NCBI GenBank assembly: GCA_022496805.1
Contig: CM040085.1
Span: 35,183,811 to 35,247,810 of the forward strand
DNA from: Pohlia nutans
Lineage: Eukaryota > Streptophyta > Bryopsida > Bryales > Mniaceae
Direction of reading: 5' to 3'
DNA length: 64,000 nucleotides
The notes beneath the pieces are model-generated. The model made no database searches. It saw only the letters and a program-made list of their open reading frames with translations, and was not told the DNA's origin. The translations under genes and the position numbers were made by a program. Of this stretch, positions 34,101 to 45,000 are shown one piece after another (within the stretch, counting starts at the first letter, position 1; each line of letters starts with the position of its first letter).

Positions 34101-36669
34101 ACTCCTAATTGATTTTGGTGTGTAGTCATGGGGATATAGGTCTACAATCACTGGTGCATGAGTAGTCTTAGGAACACCCACCCTACTTATTATCGTCCAA
34201 GTTTTTTGGTTGTTGGATTTAGGATTCACGCTTAGAAATCTTTGACCTAATTTGACCCAACTCACCTGTTCAGTTGTTTCTTGGCCTCAATATGTGCTTC
34301 TCTTTCTTTATAGAAGGTATCTCGCTCGATAGCCGCTTGCTCCAAAATCTGTTGTCAACATTGGTAAATGACTTTCATTACATTTCTCACATTCTTTTGC
34401 ACAATCACTAATAAAAAAGTGGTCTTTGGGCATTGATGAATAGTGTCAGAGCGTGGTGCCCAAGGCTCATATTGACTCCAAGCTAATGTCAATGTGGGCC
34501 TTGGACACCATGCTTTAACACTATTCCTTGATGCCCAAAAACCACCCTTTCTCGTAGCACTTAGTAAACTGTGTATTAGAAACTACATGAACATATGTTC
34601 ATTGAGTGATAAATCTTACACTAATCGGATATAAATAATAAATAATAAAAATAAAAATAAAAACTTGAAATAACTTGACATGTTTGAGAAGGCCTAACTT
34701 CAAGGTAGAAGGCATAGATTTATCACATGTGTATTGTTTGAAACAATAATATCATCATATTATGGAGTGTCATATTATGAAGCTTAGACTATAGGTGACC
34801 CTCTACGAGTAGTAATAGACAATTAGACATCTAAACTTGGCTCCTATGATATGTCATGTGAAAATTAATTAATTAAGCTTTACGTGGTCTAGCTTAGCTT
34901 GCGATTCTCTTTTCCTTTCCAGTAGCTCCTCCTCCTTCTTCCTTTTCCATTGTCTACAATGCATACACCAAAACATTTTTGATCAACAAACAAGTTCAAA
35001 GTGCTTACAAAGTCGAAATGTGGCACAGACAACTTTCTTTCAACTCCAAATCAAATCTATATCGTTAAAAACCTAAAATGACGATGGAGAGACAATTTTT
35101 TTTCATAAATACCAGAAGATGAGGCCTTACCTCTCCATCTCCAAGTGCTTGAGATGAAGAGGCTTGAAGCCAGATAATTTTTTTCATTCACATAATAGAA
35201 TTATTATATCCAAACCGAACAAAATTGTTTCATCCAAACTGAAATTTTATAAGCACTTCAAGATGGGGAGGCCTTCAGTTCCATCTCAAGATAGTGAGAC
35301 CTCGAGACCCAAATCACAAATACAAGTCAAAAACGGATTAGGGGTAGTTCAAACACTGATTTATTTTTGAATGAACTCAAAAATTTTGATTGAGCTTTGA
35401 AAAAAAATTTGGGTTAACCCATAAAGGATCAAGGATTCAATACTGCTAAGAAAAACATGAGGCCTCATTCGGGCCTCTCATAACATTCAGTAGCCTTCAT
35501 GTCATTTGCCTTCTTGCACTCTGCTCGTCACCTTGGGACTCCACCTGTCCAATCAACTACTAATGAAGTCATGTTGGGTGTGGAATATGTTCCACCATCT
35601 ACTGTGGAGCAAGGCAAAGCCACTGCATGCTACTGAATGTTATGTTAGTCCTTTAGGGGTTAAAAATTAATAATCGTATCAATCCCTAAACGTCCTCACC
35701 CTCTCCAGATTGGGCAGTTTTGCAAAACTGCATTATAAAATGCAACTAAGAGGGATATTTTTGAACTTGATGTATCAATAAAAGTTGCACATACTGAATT
35801 TTAGATTCTATTTGTACGGTTACGTCTACGATTGCTATCACCAATATTTTTCTATAAAATTCGAAACTTAAAATTCAAAATTCTTTTGTAATTTGGTTAC
35901 AAATAAGATATTGACAATCTAAGAATGAAATTTTTGTGATGAGTTGAAATGTAATACTCTAAGCGTAGTGATTTATGGAGATTTTTTGGTTGCATAATTT
36001 TATGAGTTGACTTTTTCAAGAGCACATTTAGACTAAAATCTTCAAATTTTTTGGTGGAACAATGTAGCATAAAATTTTCTCAAATCACCCCTTTCTAATT
36101 GGATCACACATGCATGAAGCTAACTTCCCACAAAATTTTCAATAAAAAATCCACACTGCAAAAAGTGCATGATAGATGAGATAACGTAGTTCAAATCTGT
36201 ACATCATGCAAAGTATGCATGGTTGGGCAGTTGGGGGTTAAACACTCAATCACACAAGGATGATTTGGTTTGTGGAAATATTAATAGAAAAGAGAGAAGA
36301 GGACCTGAGGATCTCGGAGTCAAGCTGATGAGAAGAGTCTGAATCTTGAGCAGGGCGGAGGCTGGTGATCTGGTGGTCAGGGGTGCGCTCACCGTCAGTG
36401 GCATAGCCTCGATGGACATTGTGAAGGAGCGCCTGAATGCCATAGCTACAAGTTGAAGAGTGAGGAAGATTACTATTAACAGTAGTAGTGGGCAAGTTGC
36501 AAGGTTGACAGTATTCATCTGCCCTAACTACGTTTACTGTGCTAAACAAACTGGTATTGTTACTGTCAGGCTGCAGTTGATCATCTACTTCGCCCTCCTG
36601 CTTGCCAAATTCCTTCACCTTCTCCATTTTCTTGGGCGATTCCGGCCGCTTGAAAACAAGACTATGCAT
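31127..36669 (-). CDS. CLC: Clathrin light chain
   Basis: Regulatory subunit that binds the clathrin heavy-chain hub in coated vesicles. Minus-strand exons: 36669-36305, 34953-34884, 34348-34266, 33538-33253, 31165-31127; 280 residues, all phases consistent and GT-AG. The start is the first ATG after an upstream in-frame stop. The N-terminal ~120 residues are Ser/Asn-rich and poorly conserved. A charged heavy-chain-binding helix follows (QWKRKKEEELLERKRESQAK, then ILEQAAIERDTFYKEREAHI). Next come REREAKY and NLWEAVAALIDL, corresponding to the family's NREREK and YWKAIAELIP. The C-terminus DLSRMRE-ILLKLQHQP matches the plant signature DLSRMRQILLKLKHxPP. The last exon has only 13 codons and lies beyond a 2.09-kb intron filled by two MITEs. 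Intron 1 holds two more and intron 2 a foldback. Confidence 0.88.
32106..32692. mobile_element. TTAA-flanked MITE, family beta copy 2
   Basis: From TTAACCCCTCAACGTCACAG to TATTTAGGAGTTAA (587 bp), in reverse orientation relative to 17152-17753. It lies in the last intron of the clathrin light chain gene and shares its right TTAA with the next element. Confidence 0.7.
32689..33193. mobile_element. TTAA-flanked MITE, family gamma
   Basis: From TTAACCCCTAAAGAACAAAA to TTGTTCCTTTAGGGGTTAA (505 bp), with ~18-bp terminal inverted repeats. It contains ACACATGCAATGTTCTTCAC, found in related form in the amylase-intron foldback and near 49780. Two long T-runs are internal. Confidence 0.8.
34419..34545. 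repeat. Foldback in clathrin light chain intron 2
   Basis: Arms 34419-34476 and 34488-34545 (about 58 bp, few mismatches) with an 11-base loop. Both arms carry GGGCAT...GAATAGTGT and GTGTCCAAGG or GTGCCCAAGG in complementary form. The compact shape resembles a MIRNA precursor or a short MITE. Confidence 0.6.
35414..35663. mobile_element. TTAA-flanked MITE, family delta
   Basis: 250 bp from TTAACCCATAAAGGATCAAG to TTAGTCCTTTAGGGGTTAA. It has an internal inverted pair around AACATTCAGTAGC and GCTACTGAATGTT. Located in intron 1 of the clathrin light chain gene. Confidence 0.75.
35679..36241. mobile_element. TTAA-type MITE, family beta copy 3
   Basis: 563 bp, left end TCAATCCCTAAACGTCC (TTAA mutated), right end GCAGTTGGGGGTTAA. 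Shares TAGATTCTATTTGTACGGTT-type blocks with the other beta copies. It ends 64 bp from exon 1 of the clathrin light chain gene. Confidence 0.6.
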
Positions 36670-37194
36670 CTTCACAGCTCTGCGCTACCAGCACCATCAA
36701 TCATGTTGCACGTATTGCTCATGTAGCTACCTTCATAGCCTTTAGCTGTCACCCTCTTTTTGATTTGTTTTCTGCAATGTTTGCTATTCACATACACTGC
36801 ATCTTGGTAGCAAATTCAAGCTTTCTTGAACACCAATTTATGTGAATATTTTTCAATTTTATTTTTCATCCGCAACGTTTGGCATTTGCTTTTAGAGTTG
36901 AATTCGCTATCAATGTTTTCTCTCACAGAATGAATGAGTTAATAAATTTGTGGACAAAATGCGCTGGAAAATGGATCCACAGAAGCTCGTATATCCAACT
37001 ACTTCAGAGGAAGATGTTGCTGCAGCGGTTAAGTTAATAGGAATGGAAACCCACATGCATGACTAATTTCTTGACATTGTCACAACGATAGAGAATGTAG
37101 TTATGAGTTTCCATGATGTAACCATGTTGTAGATATTGAAATCTAAAATTATATTATGTATCTCTATGTTAAATATGGCAACTCAAAGACATAC

Positions 37195-37630
37195 TCGTTA
37201 CCACCCAACACTCAATTCCACCCTCATGTAGTCGTACCGTATATTCTAGAGCACAAATGTACACCTTTGGTACATGAGAAGAATCGTTAAATGGATGGTA
37301 ATGAGTATCTCTACCTTAAATGGTGTTCAACAAAAGGTGCACTAATTCATGGTGCTCCTACTGTTTCATGAGACTACCAAATAACATATCATACACTAAA
37401 TAATATTATAAGGATTGCAGCTCTTGCAAAAGATGTAGTCAACCTGTTGTAGATAACAGATACACGAGCAACCGATCTCAAGCACTTTGAAGTAGGCTGC
37501 CAAATAGCTAAACAACTAAGAACAAAGAACAACAATTAAGATTTCTAAAAAATCAGTCAGCCAAATCAATTCAGTAAGTAGTCCTTTGGCATCGCAAAAC
37601 TCGTGAAAATCAACAAGATGCAAAATTGCA
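37195..37630 (-). repeat. Dispersed repeat, inverted copy of 590-1085
   Basis: Collinear reverse-complement match to 590-1085 (shared CACTAAATAATATTATAAGG and the TTACCACCCAACACTCAA block). It fills the gap between the clathrin light chain 5' end and the F-box gene 3' end. Confidence 0.6.
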
Positions 37631-37888
37631 ATTTTCCTATTCAAACAATGTAACCTTTGATTCAAAATTGGCTGAGAGAGCTACTAATCACTAGTCAAGT
37701 TCATTGTGCCTTCGCCAAAACATCCGCAATAGAAGCCAAAAAATTTCTTTTCTTCCAACAAAATGAATGCAAAACCCCCAGAACATACCCTCCTTACTGA
37801 CTTACCTTGATGACCACAGAAAGACACATGCATTCCAAAATCCTTACACAAAACGATGCCAATGAAAGTGACTAGACTTTCGTGGTTG

Positions 37889-38864
37889 TCAATCTTCAGG
37901 GTCGACACCTTCAGCATCGTTAGCATCTTCATCCCATTTGACTTCGTCGACCTCCTCAACATCGACAATCTCATCAACGTCAAAATTATACTCATATTGA
38001 TCCTTTGTGAAGCACGCGTACTCTATCCACTCTTGTTGCTTTGGGTCCACTAGCTCCCACACAGAACCTTCTGTGCTCTACTATCACGTGTGGTAGTGAA
38101 AATGTGACCATCCCAAACCCCCAAAGTCTTGCCACTCACACTTCTAAAGGGCGAACCATCCAGTGTAGTCCAACTATCTTCTTCCATAGAGTAAACTAAA
38201 ATCTTTGGCCTCTCCCACCCCACGCACATGTAAATGCAACCGTTGTGACACGTGCAGAAATAAAAGTGTTCCTCTCTAGCAGATGGTAAAACCATGGATG
38301 AGATTGGGCTCCAGGACTTGCTCATGGAATCATAGATTTGCATCTTCTTATCCGTGATGCCTAAAACAAGCTTGAAAGTGTAGGATTTTTCAGATGTGTC
38401 CACCATCATACTGCAAAACAAAGTGTCCGAAGAGGTCTCTAGTCCTAGAGGAAAAGGTACTTCATGCCACATTCTAGTGTGGATGTTGAAGACGCCCCAC
38501 TCATCCCCGCAATAGATCAGACCTTCCAGTTCAAATGGTACATAGGAAACCATAGAGAGGAAAAGGGAGGCGTCGGAAACTTAATTTCTTGGAGGCAACA
38601 TCGTACTTCATAAATACGTTCACATAATCACTCTCATCTGACGGAGCGATATGTACAAAGTAGGGTTTCGGTTCCGATCTTTGCAATATCTTGCAATTCC
38701 ATTCTTTGCATACAACGCACAGCTGGAGGCGATCCAAGTAAGGCAGCTTTTCATATACAGTGTGGAGAGGGATGTGATTTTGCAGTGTGCTCCATAGCTC
38801 AGCATCCAGTTTTACAGTTGTGTCTCCATCACCTTGCCCATCCGCTTCCCGCCCGCGATCTCTA
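37889..38864 (-). pseudogene. F-box protein gene, frame broken twice, 5' exon missing
   Basis: F-box proteins recruit substrates to SCF ubiquitin ligases. After an acceptor (TTTTCAG) the exon starts at 38864. The F-box follows (LDAELWSTLQNHIPLHTVYE, then LPYLDRLQLCVVCKEWN). Next comes a beta-propeller-like region (YCGDEWGVFNIHTRMWHEV; WSPISSMVLP; CIYMCVGWERPKILVYSMEE). An acidic tail follows (VDEIVDVEEVDEVKWDEDAN) and the frame stops at 37889. The F-box lies in one frame; the middle (38553-38050) is shifted +1 near 38555; the tail returns to the first frame near 38055. Read straight, the frames end at 38531 and 38050. Either this is a young pseudogene or the assembly has two single-base indels. 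No start codon is visible in this exon. Confidence 0.6.
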
Positions 38865-39432
38865 CTGAAAATTCAGACATGGCAACTTTGAACAGTCACA
38901 CAAAAGCCCCAATTCTAATAAATACTTAGGACATGCAAGAATTCTTCTCAAAGAATGCTATGCCATAGTGAGCAAGGCACAATCTCCAGTGAGCCATCCT
39001 TAGTTGAAATGAAACGAACCTTAGCTTTGTATTTTCTTTCACAAGGAAGGTTCAGTATTTCCTGCACCCAAAATCGCCCCTACCCAAAAATCGTCACATC
39101 TAAAATGAAGATGTTCATAGCAAGGATGTTCAACAGAGCCTAGGGTTGCTTTATGCTGCAACGCTTTGAAAATTCATAACTTATTCAAACACTGTCCAAA
39201 TAATGCATGCCAAACTGCATTGATCCAATAAAACTATTTTGGTCTAATAAAAGTAACTTTTCACAGTTCATAAAAGGGGCGATTGCGGGCACATACCTTA
39301 GTAACTATAGTAAACAGGATTGTGTTGATACATCATTTATCAACACGTCATTTGTACATCACATGTACAATATGCAAGGCTCACTACTCTGGGATGGGAG
39401 GATCTCCAAAACAGACCTCCAAGTACTAGCTA

Positions 39433-40560
39433 CAACACTCTGTTTTCAAACAATACAAAGCCTTAATTTCATTTAACAAGTACTTCAAAGGATACTGTAG
39501 CTTGTTGCAATCTCTTCAGAAGGATCAACATTGGTCTAAAGAACATTGATCAACTCTGCCAGACAGCGTCATCAATTTCGACTGGAGAATCTCTATACCA
39601 GTAGTACGACCTCTTTAGACAAGAACACAACAAGAACCAAAAACCTTCTTCACAAGAATTCGTAAGAATGCCATTGATTAATTAAGCAAAAGTAAAAAGA
39701 AAAATAGGAACCGGATTTTGTTTTCAAACAATACAAGGGCTTAATTTCATTAAACAAGTACCAATACTTTAACCCTTTAACGTCCCAGTTCAACACTATT
39801 TTCAAAGATTTTTCAAAGATTCGTTATAAAATGTTTGATGAAAACCAAAAATGGAGTTGATGTACAAAGAAAAGTTGAAAATGTCAATGTGAATATCACA
39901 TCTGTACGGTTGGATTTATCATATATTTCTTTAATATTTTTTAATTAATTTTGCAAGGTTTTCTCTTTAAAATCAATTAAAAATCATGAATTAACGGAAT
40001 TAAAAATTAAAAAATTGTAATGAAATTGGAATAACATGCACTATGAGATGTTATGGTTTCCATTATTTGATTCTACTTATTTTGGAAAATCATCTTTAAG
40101 GTCTTACTTTTTGAACTAAGAATGAAACTTGACATAAACCACTTGTGTTGTTTTTCCAAAAATCATAATAACCTATTTTGAAGATCCAAAGTGTACAAAG
40201 GATAGTCAACTTGCACAAGAACCATGAGAAATTTTGGTGGATGAAAACTGTCCCATTTGGATGGAATTCATACAGTTTGAATCTGTTCAGCGTCCACTAT
40301 GTGGACGCTGGCGCCTCAAAGGGTTAAAGGATTTTGTAGCTTGCTGTAATCTCTTAAAAAGAAGATTTTGTAGCTTGTCGTAATCTCTTCATTAGTCTAA
40401 AGAGCATTGATTAACTCTGCCAGACAACGTCATCAATTTCGATTGGAAAATCCCTATAATTATACGACCTCTCTAGACAAGAACTAAAACTTCTTCACAA
40501 GAATTCATTAGAATGCCATTGATTATTTAAGCGGAAGTAAATATAAGAGTAGCAACCAGA
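39433..40560. repeat. Tandem duplication; second copy holds a TTAA MITE
   Basis: Copy 1 (about 39438-39720) and copy 2 (about 39721-40560) share TTTTCAAACAATACAA, TTAATTTCATT, AACTCTGCCAGACA and GAATGCCATTGATTA in order. Copy 2 is interrupted by the alpha MITE at 39769-40327; copy 1 preserves the uninterrupted site at about 39483-39490. Confidence 0.8.
39769..40327. mobile_element. TTAA-flanked MITE, family alpha copy 2
   Basis: From TTAACCCTTTAACGTCCCAG to GACGCTGGCGCCTCAAAGGG then TTAA; 559 bp. The flanks are ACT and AGGAT. The unfilled paralogous site reads ACT-TCAA-AGGAT (39483-39492), so insertion added the element plus one copy of a four-base TTAA. Confidence 0.85.
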
Positions 40561-41180
40561 TTTTTCTTGAATCAAGTGTGTCACTTGACAGTTTTAAAAT
40601 GCACTACTGCAATTACTTCTATGTTGGGCTAACCAGAATGTCATCAATTTCGACAAGAAAATCCCTCTAATAGGAAAATCGCTCATCCCTACGCTACAGC
40701 ACTCAAAATCTCAGTGCTCGCACATAGAAGCAGCATAATCAATCAAGCAAGGCTCTGTCCTCATGGGAAAAGCAAACAACCAAATTAAGAGGTCACAAAC
40801 AAAAACATAACATTAATTCTTGAAATGTCAGAGCGGGATGAGCGCCGCAACAGAACAACAAATCTGCTTCAAAGAAAAACAGAGAAGTCAACAAAAATAA
40901 ATACGGAGAAGCTGGCTCATTACCTCCATGAATGTGCGTTCGAAATTTGGCGAAATGGAGAACGGCAAGACCAGAGCTCCTGTGAAGCTTCGGAAGGGAA
41001 GTGCAGTGAAGAGAAGAGAAAGCGATGTGACGAACACATGCACCAGGACGACAACGACGGCAATTGAGTGTCTTGGTTCTTGAGAATATTAGTGTGGAAA
41101 ATAATTAAAGTAACCAATTGTTTTAAAGGGGATGACGAGTGTAAATGGTTGTGTACCGGTACACCTTGAACTCTTTATTA

Positions 41181-42135
41181 CTCCCTCCGTCCCACAAAAA
41201 GACCTTGTTTTCAGTGAAATCCATGGATTAGCTCTTTGACACGTCTACATCCATACAATAGACGACAAACAGATTGTAACCTTTCTCTTTACTACATCCT
41301 ATACATTTTTCATCCATCCAAATTTATCTTGGTTCTTATGCTAGTCGACTATCATTTGTATAGTGTGGATCTTCAAAATAAGATATAGTGATTTTTTTTA
41401 AATAACAGAATTAGTTTATGTCAAGTTTCATTCTTAGTTCAAAAAGTGAGACCTTATACATGATTTTCCAAAATAAGTAGAATCAAATAATAGAAATCAT
41501 ACCATCTTGTAGTGCATGTTATTCCAAATTCATTACAACAATTTTTAATCTTTTTTAGTTAATTTGGAATTTTTAATTGAATTTCAAAAGAAAAGCTTGA
41601 AAATTGAATTACAATTTATTAATAAATAAAATATGATAAATTCAACTGTACAGATGTGATCTTCACATTGACATTTACAACTTACTTTATACATCAACCC
41701 TATATTTGTTATTTTTTCAGAAATTTTATAACGCATCTTTGAAATCAGTGTTGAATTTGGACGTTAAAGGGTTAAGCGTCGTTTTCATTGAAATCCACAG
41801 ATTAATTTTAATTTCGTGATTACAAAAGGAGTATGTTGACTTTGATGCAAATCCATGGATTAAGTGAGTATAGAGGGAGTATTTTGAGTGCCAAAAAGTG
41901 TATACATGTTCCAAGTCCATGACAATAATCCATTATCAACATGATCAAAGTCCATGATCAACATGATCAAAATTTATGGATTAAGCTGCCAGTATTGTTT
42001 GCAATGCCGTGAAGCACTTGTCAAGCACTCACAAAGTTTAATTGCTGGTAGTGAATGGATATAATTGGAAATTATGGTTTTATTTTGGGACAAAATTTAA
42101 ATCGATATCATGGTCCATTTGTGGGACGAAGGGAG
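41181..42135. mobile_element. Stowaway-type (Tc1/mariner) element, nested host
   Basis: Begins CTCCCTCCGTCCCACAAA and ends TTTGTGGGACGAAGGGAG, each end flanked by TA (41179-41180, 42136-42137). These are canonical Stowaway termini. It contains the alpha MITE copy 3 and a second GAGGGAGTAT end at about 41870, which suggests internal rearrangement. Confidence 0.8.
41228..41775. mobile_element. TTAA-type MITE, family alpha copy 3 (inverted, inside Stowaway)
   Basis: Reverse orientation relative to copies 1 and 2. The right end is ACGTTAAAGGGTTAA; the left end is decayed (TTAGCTCTTTGACACG). Internal blocks such as TAGTCGACTA and CATAAAC or GTTTATG are conserved. Confidence 0.65.
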
Positions 42136-42372
42136 TATTACACTTCCGTACTCAGCCATCTAGTCGGCAAAGATAAAAATAAAAAAAGAAGCCCAAACTT
42201 TTACAATTTTTTTTTTTTTTTTCAAAAAAATCTATTTTCTATGGTGAAAATAAGAATCATAGCAATATTCATAAAATATTAGAGAATATTTGCATCATTT
42301 TGACCAAAAAATAAATATTAGGCTTGAGTTGTAGACCTTGATGGCCAAGTACGGTATTACACTACTCTCTAA

Positions 42373-42662
42373 GGCCCACTTTATACTTGGGGCCGGATTA
42401 AGGGCCGGCCCGAACTCTTCAAATTTCAACCAATAGCATAGCTGAATTCTTTCAAATCCGGCCCAAGGGCTTTATACTAGGGGCGGGCCGGAAAGAGCAG
42501 TTTTTCCTACGTGGCATCCTATGTGGCATGATTTTGGCGCCAAATCTTTGGGCTGGTTTGATGAAATCAGGACAAGGTTTTCCTTAGCCCGAACTCCAAA
42601 CATGGGCCGGATTGAATCGGGCCGGCCTTCCATCCAGCCCCAGCATGTGTATAAACTGGGCC
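42373..42662. mobile_element. Tourist-like (PIF/Harbinger) MITE
   Basis: Ends GGCCCACTTTATACTTGGGG and its inverted partner (CCCAGC...GTATAAACTGGGCC), flanked on both sides by TAA (42370-42372, 42663-42665). GC-rich GGGCCGGCC palindromes lie inside; 290 bp. Confidence 0.75.
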
Positions 42663-43062
42663 TAAAACCACATCCTCTCTTACGGTACCTTATCAACCAT
42701 ATTTTTATTCGATCATATTGTATTAGCAAATAAAAAAGGATTGCAACACACTTTAGAATGCATTATTTCGACACCGTATGAATAAGTTAAATTTTAGAAG
42801 TATTGCTTATTAGTGTACCCAAAGTCGATCCTAGGCTCTCATAAACTCTCATGTTGTGATTGTATGTATCTTGTACAATCAAATATTAGGTTTTATTATT
42901 GCTTTTGGGTTCAAATGAAGGAGTCCTTTTGTGACATAGTTCATTTTGGTTATACATACTTTAGTGACTTGTTTGATGAGTTTATGCAATCTCATTGATT
43001 CAGACATTGTACAATACACACCATAGTAGCTAAATTTGATAATTCAAGAAAGGTCACTTTTA

Positions 43063-44101
43063 TGTACAGTGGGGTCCAACATGGAATGGCGTTTTTGGTT
43101 TCGCAGTGAGAAATGTTTTAGTACTGCCAACTTTGGAAGCCTCCCGAGAGCTCAAAAATTGGTGTCTTACCACGAAATTTTTACCAGAGACTCATCTTTA
43201 AGTTAATTATATGTATGCCAAATTTCAAGGCCGAAAGATTCACCCAAAAAAAGTTATTCAGAATCTACCAACATTGGTAGCTGTGGTAATTGTTTCACTG
43301 CTGCCAACTTTGACAGCCTCTCGAGAATGGAAAAAAAATTTCCTTACTTTGGTTTTTTTTTGTAGAAACCAATTTGTGTTAGTAATATATGGTAAAAATC
43401 TCAAGTCTAAAAGATTAGTAAAAAAAAAGATATTCCCAATCTACCAACATGTGTAGTTGTGGGATACAATGGGGAAACCATTTCATTCCTACCAACTTTG
43501 AATACTGCCAACTTTGAAAGCCTCCCGAGAGCTCAGAAATTGGTATTTTACCACGAAAGTTTTACCAAAGAAATATCTTTAAGTGAATTATATGTATGCC
43601 AAATTTCAAGGCCAAAAGATTCACCAAAAAGAAGTTATTCCTAATCTACCAACATAGTAGTCAAAGTTGGTAGCAATGAAATGGTTTCCCCCATTGTTTC
43701 CCACAACTACACATGTTGGTAGATTGGGAATATCTTTTTTTTTACTAATCTTTTAGACTTGAGATTTTTACCATATATTACTAACACAAATTGGTTTCTA
43801 CCAAAAAAAAACCAAAATAAGGAATTTTTTTTTCCATTCTCGGGAGGCTGTCAAAGTTGGCAGCAGTGAAAAAAATTCCACAGCTACCAATGTTGGTAGA
43901 TTCTGAATAACTTTTTTTGGGTGAATATTTCGGCCTTGAAATTTGGCATAAATATAATTAACTTAAAGATGAGTCTCTGGTAAAAATTTCGTGGTAAGAT
44001 ACCAATTTTTGAGCTCTCGGGAGGCTTCCAAAGTTGGCAGTACTAAAACATTTCTCACTGCGAAACCAAAAACGCCATTCCATGTTGGACCCCACTGTAC
44101 A
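43063..44101. repeat. ~1-kb palindrome (foldback element)
   Basis: Left arm 43063-43501 and right arm 43663-44101 are near-identical inverted copies (about 438 bp). The 161-bp spacer is a third copy of the left arm's 43117-43285 section. The outer ends read TGTACAGTGGGGTCC and GGACCCCACTGTACA. One arm's outer 230 bp recurs at 17451-17683. No coding capacity. The transcript would be a very long hairpin. Confidence 0.85.
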
Positions 44102-44162
44102 TTAAGTTTACTACTTCTAGCATAAGAATCTACCACAGTACAAATTTCCTTTGAAAGTAGTT

Positions 44163-44600
44163 GATTCTAATCATTTTACATCAGAGAGGGAAGGGAGAGG
44201 AAGAAGGGAGAGGGTGCGCGGCTGTACACCCAACAGCCAAGAAGAGCAAAATAATTTTAAAATTATATAATATTAAAATTAAAATTATATTTTAATTTTT
44301 CTTTTCTTTCTGCCGTTGTTTAGGGGTTCAGGTGGCGGCTATAGCCACCTTGAATGTTTTTTTTCTCCTTCTTTGTTTTTTTTTCTTTTTTTGTTTTTTC
44401 TTTTTTATATGAGAAGAGGGTAGGGAGAGGGGAGAAATAGGGTGTGCGGCCGTACACCCAACGGCAGAGAATAGCAAAACAAAACAAAAAAAAAAAGGTT
44501 TTTGTTTTTGTGTTTTTTTTTTCTTCACTGCCGTTTAGGGTTTAGCTTGTGGTTGTACCCACCTTGATTTTTTATTTTTTTGGGGTAAGGCTCAACAACA
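44163..44600. repeat. Tandem repeat of a ~220-bp unit
   Basis: Two units (from about 44190 and 44410) each have GAGAGG-rich sequence, then GCGGC(T/C)GTACACCCAAC, an A/T tract, CTGCCGTT...TTTAGGG and CCACCTTGA. It is followed by the 44735-45000 copy of the 5575-5870 repeat. From 45001 to 45720 nothing supportable is seen. Confidence 0.55.
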
Positions 44601-44734
44601 CGGATGGCAAGCTAAATTCTTATAAAGAAGAAGAAAAAAAAACAAAAAAAAACAAAAAAAAAACAAAAAAACAAAAAGAATTTTTTTTTGGTGCGAGTGT
44701 GGGATCCAAGGCTGCACAAGAAGAGCCAAAAATG

Positions 44735-45000
44735 GAAAAAAAGAATGAAGGAAAAATAGAAGAAAAAAGAAAGACAAAAAGAAAGACAAGAAGGAAGACA
44801 AGATAAAAGAAAAGATAACATAAAAGTTAAAGATAAGGATAAAAAATTAAAAAATAAATTGTTTGTTTACAATGTAAGGGATTGTAAAAAGATAAAAATC
44901 GCTGTTTTTTAGAGAATTTTTTAACAATTTTTTTAATGCGCTCGGGGGCCAAGTGCATGATTATATGGTCAAATGCGTAAATAGTGAATTGCGTGTTAAT
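44735..45000 (+). repeat. Second copy of the 5575-5870 dispersed repeat
   Basis: AGACAAGAAGGAAGACAAGA, then GTTTGTTTACAATGTAAGGG, then GCGTAAATAGTGAATTGCG at the end, in the same order and orientation as at 5575-5870. Confidence 0.6.

Noticed and set aside
36250..36305. Extension of clathrin light chain exon 1 past 36305
   Set aside because: The extended frame does not continue with family sequence, while splicing at CAG|GTCCTC joins in phase to the conserved helix exon at 34953.
40825..41067. Charged open frame on the plus strand near the F-box gene
   Set aside because: No family match or splice support; could be the promoter or leader side of the F-box gene, but nothing shows it.
44328..44821. 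Lys- or Phe-rich open frames
   Set aside because: Simple-sequence A/T and GA tracts in a repeat region.
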